Shown here: piece by piece, positions 55,458 through 64,000 of the stretch
How positions within the stretch are numbered: the stretch's first letter is position 1
How the letters are laid out: every line of letters begins with the position of its first letter
NCBI RefSeq assembly: GCF_023898315.1
Contig: NC_064615.1
Location: 1,187,257,413-1,187,321,412 of the forward strand
Source of the DNA: Schistocerca nitens
Taxonomy: Eukaryota > Arthropoda > Insecta > Orthoptera > Acrididae
Direction of reading: 5' to 3'
DNA length: 64,000 bases
The notes under the pieces: model-generated
The model's database searches: none
Told to the model about the DNA's origin: nothing
The model's input: the letters and a program-made list of their open reading frames with translations, nothing else
Program-made: the position numbers and the translations under genes

Positions 55458-55634
55458 TGGCAAATCGCTCTGAGCACTATGGGACTTAACTTCTGAGGTC
55501 ATCAGTCCCCTAGAACTTAGAACTACTTAAACCTAACCTAAGGACATCACACACATCCATGCCCGAGGCAGGATTCGAACCTGCGACCGTAGCGGTCGCG
55601 CGGTTCCAGACTGTAACGCCTAGAATCGCTCGGC
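55458..55634 (-). mobile_element. tRNA-headed SINE (copy B)
   Basis: Identical to the copy at 49805-49981, including its TTTGCGTCTGT flanks. Confidence 0.94.
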
Positions 55635-56229
55635 TTTGCGTCTGTAACTGTTGGCTCTGGCGTTGAGCACTGCGTGTAGTTTTCGTTCGGTTTTACTACA
55701 TTCGCATTTAATTTACGTGCTATTACCAGCTCGAGGGGCCATTGGCAACGCTTTGGGAGTAACCAAAGTTAATCTGATTTTCTTAACTTACGCCTGAAAA
55801 CTAAACGTAGTAAAATGCATTCGTTTGTTTTTCGCTAAAGGTTTCACACGCTGTAGTACTGGACGCCGTACACGGTGAAAACTTATTACCGTACCAACTA
55901 CAGAAAGTTTTGGTGGAAGAGCACTATTATTTTCGAAATCGATATACCTTGTGGTACTAAAACCGAGGCATCGAAAATCTAAATTTAGAAAGGACAGTGT
56001 GGTGGACAGAGGAAGGCGTTTCCCCAGAGAAGAGACATTCAGATATCGGAACAGCCACATTTGTAACGACTAAAATGGCACCTGTGACAGTTCGTACTAG
56101 CATAGGATTTGCGTTAACACCTGGAGAGGTATCGTACGCGACTGCCTGTCCACCTTCCTCCCCGTGTAAACGGGCCGACTTATTTAGCGTTTCGCGTACA
56201 CGTCCTCCCGCTGTATTTGGAAGATTCCC

Positions 56230-56585
56230 CCCCCACCCCCCCCCCCCCCCCCCCTCTGGTGGTCCGTCCAGCACACCGGCGCAGCGCCGGGAGCGTTCGG
56301 GTGTGCGTCCACGCGAGGCTGGCCCAGGTGGGCCAGTTCGTCCTCAGGTCCCACCCCTTTAGACTTTTGTCTGTGGGGCCACGTGAAGAAAACTGACACA
56401 ATCGGAGAGCTTGTAGCGAGGATAGTTTTAACCTTTCCTGAAATTAGGGGAACTTCTGATATCGGAAGAGTTGCGGACTCCGTGCCGCAACGTTGCAGTG
56501 CCTTCAGCCAAGCTGGAGGAGGACACTGTTCTGAAAAATTATTTTTACTTTTCGTTCTTGATTATTTGTTGCTACATTAACGAGA
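56230..56585 (+). pseudogene. Mariner-type transposase C-terminal fragment (copy B)
   Basis: Same as 50560-50925. A one-base C insertion near 56310 breaks the frame differently from copy A. Confidence 0.5.
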
Positions 56586-57340
56586 AAACATCAGATTTAT
56601 TTCTCCATAATTAACATTATTTTCCCTGTATTTGTTACATTTATGGCTGTTGGGGCTAATTATGAAGTTTATTGCTTTTTCTGATTTGATCCATTATAAA
56701 TGGTTTTTGAAAGCCTGCGACTGTAGATATAACAGGTTTGTTTATAAATAAATAAATCTTCTGCTACCAGTCACGATTTTCTTTATTTTACTATTCGCAC
56801 GACGCGTTTCGAGAAATAATTCCCATTTTCAAGTGCGTTTTTATGGTGTGTGTTAAGCCATTTCTTTTGATGTTGTCAGTGTGTGTGAGTCTGCTTCATT
56901 TTGTTGACTTTTACTGTAATACATAAGAAACGCGATTTTTAGTTGGGTATCAATTCTTTCTGTGAGGTTAATGGCTAAAGTTTGAGAACAATTTGTACTT
57001 ACAATTTTCTAATGGTCCATTTGTGTAGAGAGTCACACACACTTAACATCACACACAACTTGTACATTTTACACATCGAAAATATCTTATATAAACAAAA
57101 CAGTTACGAAGATCTTCTTATAGGTAGTTCACAGAGATAACATTATAGGTCTTCCACAGATTATGATATGCTTTTGTACAGAGGTTAATTTATCTTTACA
57201 ATTTGGCTCATGAATTACTTATACTGATTTTACAATTGTGCTTATTTCTATGTTTTACTATTGTTATTTAAGTATATTATTGAAACAGCTGAAGAAATTC
57301 ACTGATTCACTTTCAAGTTTTTCATTTAATATTTTATCTT

Positions 57341-57689
57341 GTATATTCCAGAGTATGAGGTAACATGCCAGGAACGCTCCAAATTCTACATAGGACAAAC
57401 AGGGCGAAATATCAACACCAGGTACACAGAGCACATTAGAGCATACACACACAACAAACACACTACATCAGCAATAGCAACACACATACATAATACAGGA
57501 CACCCATTTGGAAAAATAGAGCAAAATGTCAAAGTACTCCACCGACTAGATGAAGGACATAAAATGGATTTGCTTGAAGAACTGGAGATATATTCACATT
57601 ACAGAAAATATGAAGATAAAATATTAAATGAAAAACTTGAAAGTGAATCAGTGAATTTCTTCAGCTGTTTCAATAATATACTTAAATAA
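57341..57689 (+). pseudogene. Penelope-like GIY-YIG endonuclease, second representation
   Basis: Identical to 51680-52028 at offset 5661: the 272-bp spacer (57341-57612) plus the start of the right arm. Confidence 0.88.
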
Positions 57690-58115
57690 CAATAGTAAAA
57701 CATAGAAATAAGCACAATTGTAAAATCAGTATAAGTAATTCATGAGCCAAATTGTAAAGATAAATTAACCTCTGTACAAAAGCATATCATAATCTGTGGA
57801 AGACCTATAATGTTATCTCTGTGAACTACCTATAAGAAGATCTTCGTAACTGTTTTGTTTATATAAGATATTTTCGATGTGTAAAATGTACAAGTTGTGT
57901 GTGATGTTAAGTGTGTGTGACTCTCTACACAAATGGACCATTAGAAAATTGTAAGTACAAATTGTTCTCAAACTTTAGCCATTAACCTCACAGAAAGAAT
58001 TGATACCCAACTAAAAATCGCGTTTCTTATGTATTACAGTAAAAGTCAACAAAATGAAGCAGACTCACACACACTGACAACATCAAAAGAAATGGCTTAA
58101 CACACACCATAAAAA

Positions 58116-58157
58116 CGCACTTGAAAATGGGAATTATTTCTCGAAACGCGTCGTGCG
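58116..58157 (+). ncRNA. Degenerate hammerhead-like motif (right arm)
   Basis: Copy of 52455-52496; its mirror in copy B is at 56796-56837 on the minus strand. Confidence 0.4.
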
Positions 58158-58372
58158 AATAGTAAAATAAAGAAAATCGTGACTGGTAGCAGAAGATTTA
58201 TTTATTTATAAACAAACCTGTTATATCTACAGTCGCAGGCTTTCAAAAACCATTTATAATGGATCAAATCAGAAAAAGCAATAAACTTCATAATTAGCCC
58301 CAACAGCCATAAATGTAACAAATACAGGGAAAATAATGTTAATTATGGAGAAATAAATCTGATGTTTTCTCG

Positions 58373-58735
58373 TTAATGTAGCAACAAATAATCAAGAACG
58401 AAAAGTAAAAATAATTTTTCAGAACAGTGTCCTCCTCCAGCTTGGCTGAAGGCACTGCAACGTTGCGGCACGGAGTCCGCAACTCTTCCGATATCAGAAG
58501 TTCCCCTAATTTCAGGAAAGGTTAAAACTATCCTCGCTACAAGCTCTCCGATTGTGTCAGTTTTCTTCACGTGGCCCCACAGACAAAAGTCTAAAGGGGT
58601 GGGACCTGAGGACGAACTGGCCCACCTGGGCCAGCCTCGCGTGACGCACACCCGAACGCTCCCGGCGCTGCGCCGGTGTGCTGGACGGACCACCAGGGGG
58701 GGGGGGGGGGGGGGGGGGGGAATCTTCCAAATACA
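58373..58735 (-). pseudogene. Mariner-type transposase C-terminal fragment (copy C)
   Basis: Inverted copy of 50560-50925, starting beside a G25 run. Confidence 0.5.
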
Positions 58736-59311
58736 GCGGGAGGACGTGTACGCGAAACGCTAAATAAGTCGGCCCGTTTACACGGGGAGGAAGGTGGACA
58801 GGCAGTCGCGTACGATACCTCTCCAGGTGTTAACGCAAATCCTATGCTAGTACGAACTGTCACAGGTGCCATTTTAGTCGTTACAAATGTGGCTGTTCCG
58901 ATATCTGAATGTCTCTTCTCTGGGGAAACGCCTTCCTCTGTCCACCACACTGTCCTTTCTAAATTTAGATTTTCGATGCCTCGGTTTTAGTACCACAAGG
59001 TATATCGATTTCGAAAATAATAGTGCTCTTCCACCAAAACTTTCTGTAGTTGGTACGGTAATAAGTTTTCACCGTGTACGGCGTCCAGTACTACAGCGTG
59101 TGAAACCTTTAGCGAAAAACAAACGAATGCATTTTACTACGTTTAGTTTTCAGGCGTAAGTTAAGAAAATCAGATTAACTTTGGTTACTCCCAAAGCGTT
59201 GCCAATGGCCCTCGAGCTGGTAATAGCACGTAAATTAAATGCGAATGTAGTAAAACCGAACGAAAACTACACGCAGTGCTCAACGCCAGAGCCAACAGTT
59301 ACAGACGCAAA

Positions 59312-59488
59312 GCCGAGCGATTCTAGGCGTTACAGTCTGGAACCGCGCGACCGCTACGGTCGCAGGTTCGAATCCTGCCTCGGGCATGGATGTGTGTGAT
59401 GTCCTTAGGTTAGGTTTAAGTAGTTCTAAGTTCTAGGGGACTGATGACCTCAGAAGTTAAGTCCCATAGTGCTCAGAGCGATTTGCCA
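59312..59488 (+). mobile_element. tRNA-headed SINE (copy C)
   Basis: Inverted counterpart of 49805-49981, in plus orientation with B box GGTTCGAATCC. Confidence 0.94.
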
Positions 59489-59638
59489 ACAGACGCAAAA
59501 GCACACACGCACGGATTGCGAATAACATTGTCGCTTCCTCGGTAGTCTTCCTCTTGCACACGCAAGTCGTGGTTTGGTGCTAGTCACACATCACTGTTTT
59601 GTTAAGAATCCCAGCTGGCTTGTACTATACACAACGCA

Positions 59639-60778
59639 GTCACATTAATGTGACCGCCTCCTACGTCAGACGTGAACTTGCAATAATCGCTCAAAGATGA
59701 CAGATGGCAACACTAGCAGTGGGGTGTATATATACCCCGGGGGGGGGGGGCTGGAAACAGTGCAGTCGTTCTCGTGACGCGGAAACGGAGCGATTATCTG
59801 ATGTTGAAAAGGGCACGACCGTCGGCTTTCACGTCAAGGGTGGAAGCATATCCGAAACGGCAAAGTTTGTAAACTGTTCACCTGCCACTGCGGTTAGAAT
59901 ACGTCGTGCGTGGCAGAATGATGCACCACAGGTGGCAGGCAGGGTTGAACGGTGGCTGCGGAGCTGCGTACGGGCGAGTAGCAGGCGGTGCAGCCGTCGA
60001 GCAAATGACCGCTCACACGAAGCGAGCGCTACCGACAGCGACCGTTGCTGCGTACGGGCATTCGTAGCAAGTGGCTAGTTCGGGCTCCCACACAGAGAAC
60101 TGTTTATCAGCGATGGAGGCCAGTACCGCGGCTGGTCCTTCAGTGAGTGGCGACAGGTGACCTTTTCGACGAATCACGTTTTACGCTCCATCGGACAGCG
60201 TGAAACCTGTGAAAGCAAACACGTTGCATCATTCGTCGGAAGGGTCCAGGAGGAAATGTTGCGGTCTGCGGGATGTTTCCGTGGAATTGCTGGGATCATC
60301 GCGTCGCTCCAGGAGGCACACTGGATCGACACAATCGCGCACCTATACTGGGGGACCGTGTCCACACCGGCGTGCAGCTTGTTTTCCTCGGCACGACGGC
60401 GCCAGCGCAGCGCGCCGCTCAGCTCACAGTGCAAGTCCGTGGCTCGCGGAGGGGCAGCACGGGCCTTCCGCACTCCCCTGGCCACCAGGCTCCACGGGTT
60501 CACACCCAGTCGATACTCCGTGAGACCACCTCGATCAGGCTGTTCGTGCCGTGGACGCTCAGTGGAGAAACGTAGCGCACCTGGCCCCCTGGAACCCACA
60601 GAATGTCTTCCTGCACACCTCGCAGTCCTCCACGCTACAAAAGGCAGTTGTTCAGATTATGTCACTCGACTCTGTATCGACGAAGCTTATGCAGCAGTCC
60701 AGCAGTTTAATCCATAAGAAAATGTATTTTAACGTTTGCCGTGACGTAGTCGTAGGGTATTTTTTGTATTCATTTTGA
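59639..60778 (+). mobile_element. Tc1-like relic, CACATTAATGTG family (copy C)
   Basis: Inverted counterpart of 48515-49654. The HTH-bearing frame is at 59704-60078 and the eroded catalytic part at 60157-60717. Confidence 0.65.
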
Positions 60779-60779
60779 A

Positions 60780-62813
60780 CGACTTGCAGCAATTTCCTGC
60801 TAACTTTGTTCCCAACACGCCTATTGTAGTGTGGCCCACGTTTACCGAAAATACGACAGTTTCGTCTCTTCCCTAGTAAGCACATAACGTGGCATCAGCC
60901 CGCTCCTACATCAACCAGCTGCTTGTACCGCAAATTCCTATTACTCCCTTCGTATAAAGATTTTTTCTTTTACTAAGTATGTGTATGCCAACTTAAGCTG
61001 TCTTAAATATAGGTTTCTGCCTACTGATTCTTACAAATTATCACTCCATGTTAATTTTGCCTACTGATTCTTACAAATGATCACTCCATGTTAAGATGTT
61101 GACATGCATTTTTTTTTATTTGATATATTAATAACACAGAATGGAGTTCAACCGTGCTTGCCAACATTTAGTATATACTGTAAAGACACAAGATCGAAAA
61201 AATGTTCAGAATCCTGATCAACGGCGGATATTAAAGCTCAATCCAGATCATTCTTCTGCATAATACTCTCCATATATATACCAGCTTCATTTGTCATGGA
61301 TAACAATCCAGATAAAGTGTGGGCAAAATTACTGAGGGTCAATTCACATTGAAAAATAGAACCACTGTAGAATAACTGTGCATCATGATTTTCTGTGACA
61401 GAAGCATGGTAAGCGTGCAGGACATAGCTGGAGCTAGAGTACTTCCGGTTAATGTGGGTAATTTCAGAGCTGGAAAAGCAAGGGCTTGTTAGTTGCTAAT
61501 TTAGCTGTGCTAGATATTCCTCAGAGGCAGTATGCTCTCACACTACTATATGTCCAACAAAACGGCCATAAAATTTTGGACGTCCACTGACAGCCATTCT
61601 GTCCACACGAATGGATCAGGGAAGTGTTGGGTGTGAAATTACGGGAAAAAAATTCGCAACCTAGTAAAGTAATATGTGCCCTGATTTCGAGTAATACAAG
61701 GAAACTGAAAATCATTCGAAGGATTGACCGCATTAACACATCGGCCCTGTCCACAATACGGTGAAATATATAGCACAAATAAAAAAAAAAATGTAGTTGC
61801 TGAAGTTGGTAAGGTACGTTGTTTCATATAACCAGGGATCACAGAAGATGACCTAGGTTTGACAGATTGTGAGATAACATGTGCAGTCCTTGTCATGAAG
61901 ACTCTGATAAACACACCGAAACGACAAGGCGGTCGTAAACAGGAAAAAACTATGCTCAAAGACTGGAAGCTGTGGCAAACCCGTCAGCTAACAGACGCGT
62001 TCTGCGGCATGTTCGACTGTAAACGACCTAATGCCGGCACCCTCACGCCGTCACTCAACACAAGTGACAGTCGTCCACGTCACCAGCACTGCGGTACGAT
62101 CGACACACCCGTGCACTGAACAAAATACTTCTCGACGACGCGTAATGCCTCTCACTGTTGTCACTGTTGTCTGACCGAGATCGTGCAACTCGTTTGTTAC
62201 TTTATCTTGGTACAGATCCTACAATTAGGACGACGTAAAAAAATATCGGCTAATACATGTTTTGTACTCCGCTTCTTTGAGTGATGACCAAGCACGATGC
62301 CTTAAGATTCCTGCAAATGAATGCGAATTCGAATACGCTTTAGCACGCTTCAGTCGCTAACTTCTAGGTATTTTGTGGCAGCTGATGTTTCCAGCGGTAA
62401 TGCAGCGCACCAGTACTCGATTTCTTCTCAGCATGTGTGTGCACAGCATGAAAATTCAATGCGTTAGTCACACGAATCAGCCAGTCCCGTAATTGTGGAA
62501 TGAGTTTTTCGGAAAATAACACAGCAACAGTACACTAATAATGGATTACTCACTTGCGATGTGAAGATTTTAATAACGACACATTACTGGTAACATTGTC
62601 GGGGTTAGAGAGTCGTGTAATAAACGCTGGGCGCAAACTGTGTACGCCGGCTACTTCCGATAGCACGTTGGCCTAATCTTAGTTGTGTAGCTGGTGCTGT
62701 CGGCCTGGGCGCCTTTGAAACCCGAGAGGTCGTGCAGTTCAGTGCAACAGATGTCTGGAAGAGGCAGGCACGCCGGCGTATGGAACGCGACACAGGCTGG
62801 GGGTTCTCCATAT
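60780..62813. other. Palindrome arm C, unassigned
   Basis: Mirror of 46480-48510, with no recognisable gene. The 40-bp tandem duplication lies at 61017-61094. Confidence 0.4.
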
Positions 62814-62814
62814 A

Positions 62815-63854
62815 CACTGAAGAGCTAAACACCTGGCACACCTGCCTAATATCGTGTAGGACCACCGTGAGCACTCAGATGTGCCGCAACACGACGTGTC
62901 GTGGACTCGACTAATGTCTGGAGTAGTGCTGGAGGGAATCGACGCCGTGAATGCTGCAGCGCTGTGCATAAATCCGCAAGAGTACGAGGCACTGGAGATC
63001 TCTTCCGAACAGCGCATTCCAAAGCATCCCAGACATGTCAATAATGTTCGTGTCTGGGGAATTTGACGGCCAGCAGAAGTGTTTAAACTCAGAAGAGTGT
63101 TCCTGGAGCCACTCTGTAGCAATTCTGGACGTGTGGAGTGTCGCATTGTCCTGATGGAAGTGCCCAAGCCAGTCGGAACGCGCAATGGACATGAATTGAT
63201 GGTGATCAGACAGGATGATTACGAACGCGTCACCTGTCAGAGTCGTATCTAGAAGTATTATGGGTCCACATATCACTCCAACTGCACACGCCCAACACCG
63301 TTACAGAGGCTCCAGCAGCTCGAACAGTGCCCTACTCAGATGCAGATTCCACGGATTCATGAGGTTGTCTCCATATCCGCACACGTCCATCCGCTCGATA
63401 GAATTTGGAACGAGACTCGTCCGGCGAGGCATCATGTTTCCAGTTATCAACAGTCCAGTGTCGATCTTGACGGGCCCAGGCGAGGTGTAAAGCTTTCTGT
63501 CGTGTGGTCATGAAGGGTTCACGAGTGGGCCTTCGTCTCCGAAAAACCATATCGGTGATGCTTCGTTGAATGGTTCGCGCGCTGATACTTGTTGATGGCC
63601 CGGCTCTGAGATCTGTCCCGGCCGTAGCGATGTCGGAGATTTGATGCTTTACGGGATTTCTGATATTCGCGGTACACTCGTGAAACGATCGTACTGAAAA
63701 ATCGCCACTTCATCGATACCTCGGAGATGCTATGTCCCATCGCTCGTGCGCCGACTATAGCACAACGTTCAGACTCACTTAAATCTTGATAACCTGCCAT
63801 TGTAGCAGCAGTAACCGATCCAACAACTGCGCCAGACACTTGTCGTCTTATATA
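62815..63854 (-). pseudogene. Tc1-like transposase/element, internally deleted (copy C)
   Basis: Inverted counterpart of 45439-46478 with the same disruptions. The 55-bp indel between arms A and C lies immediately outside it, at its upstream edge, and changes only the flanking sequence. Confidence 0.88.
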
Positions 63855-64000
63855 GGCGGATGCGCTGGACTCTGGGCCACGTCTCAGCGCCTCGCTGTGC
63901 TGAGATTCAACGGACTCCGTAGACAATTGAACGCAGGACTCCACCTCACAATGTTTTACTTTGCTTTAGGTAGACTGCTTGTCTGCCAGTGGGAAAAATT

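Larger units (their letters stand above)
53347..57340 (+). repeat. Left arm of giant palindrome, second representation (copy B)
   Basis: Direct repeat of 47696-51679 with offset 5651, rising to 5653 (C12 to C14 at about 55194), 5654 (one extra G at about 55738) and 5661 (poly-C block at about 56226 and one extra C). All differences I found are homopolymer-related. It lacks the Tc1 relic because it starts inside the arm. Confidence 0.97.
57613..64000 (-). repeat. Right arm of giant palindrome (copy C), runs off the window
   Basis: Reverse complement of 45238-51679, and of 53347-57340. It matches copy A, not B, in the C12 run and in the GGG at 50082-50084. It differs from A by one G (25 versus 24) in the poly-C/G run at 58696-58720, by the absence of a 55-bp segment (A 45384-45438, flanked by GCC) and by one substitution (A 45290, C 63948). 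Confidence 0.97.

Noticed and set aside
1..64000. CRISPR arrays, bacterial operons, ribosome-binding sites
   Set aside because: Repeat content, microsatellites, SINEs and LINEs show eukaryotic DNA; no regularly spaced short direct repeats with unique spacers occur.

Overview
This is eukaryotic, repeat-dominated DNA, most likely from an orthopteran insect (grasshopper or locust type). I base that on the abundance of one tRNA-headed SINE family with a fixed body, on a 5S rRNA-derived SINE, on jockey/CR1-, RTE- and R1-like LINEs, on Tc1/mariner and PIF/Harbinger relics, and on a Penelope-like element. The link to Orthoptera rests on remembered repeat families and could not be checked here. I found no convincing host protein-coding gene, rRNA gene or functional tRNA gene. 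Almost every recognisable reading frame is a transposon or virus-like relic broken by frameshifts, stops or nested insertions.

Layout: 1-2071 is a LINE reverse-transcriptase relic with a 230-bp segment present three times in tandem. 2473-3010 is a small insertion with inverted repeats and, on the minus strand, a hammerhead-ribozyme core. 3100-4938 may be a long terminal repeat. 5167-6306 is an almost complete Tc1-like element. About 6960-14790 is a degenerate Maverick/Polinton on the minus strand. Reading with the genes it carries a packaging ATPase, two unidentified ORFs, integrase, a PLA2-like protein, a pX-like basic/hydrophobic protein, penton and major capsid protein. It has an internal duplication and a later mariner-type insertion.

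16000-23170 is mostly unassignable, with a purine-rich tract, a possible hAT-like element and a SINE carrying a tRNA-Gly-like head. 23172-36260 is a mosaic of Tc1/mariner, R1-like, jockey/CR1-like and RTE-like relics, including a Harbinger transposase split by LINEs. 37400-45164 holds SINEs of three families and two more LINE relics.

From 45238 to the window end the sequence is one very large inverted repeat, scaffolded twice. A left arm (45238-51679) runs to a 272-bp spacer encoding a Penelope-type GIY-YIG endonuclease (51680-51951). It then turns back into its own reverse complement (51952-52846) until a gap of exactly 500 N (52847-53346). After the gap the left arm reappears (53347-57340), then the same spacer, then a right arm (57613-64000) that mirrors the left arm to beyond the window. 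The simplest reading is one palindrome of at least 13 kb centred on a Penelope-like element, represented by two overlapping contigs, so that about 5.2 kb is falsely duplicated.
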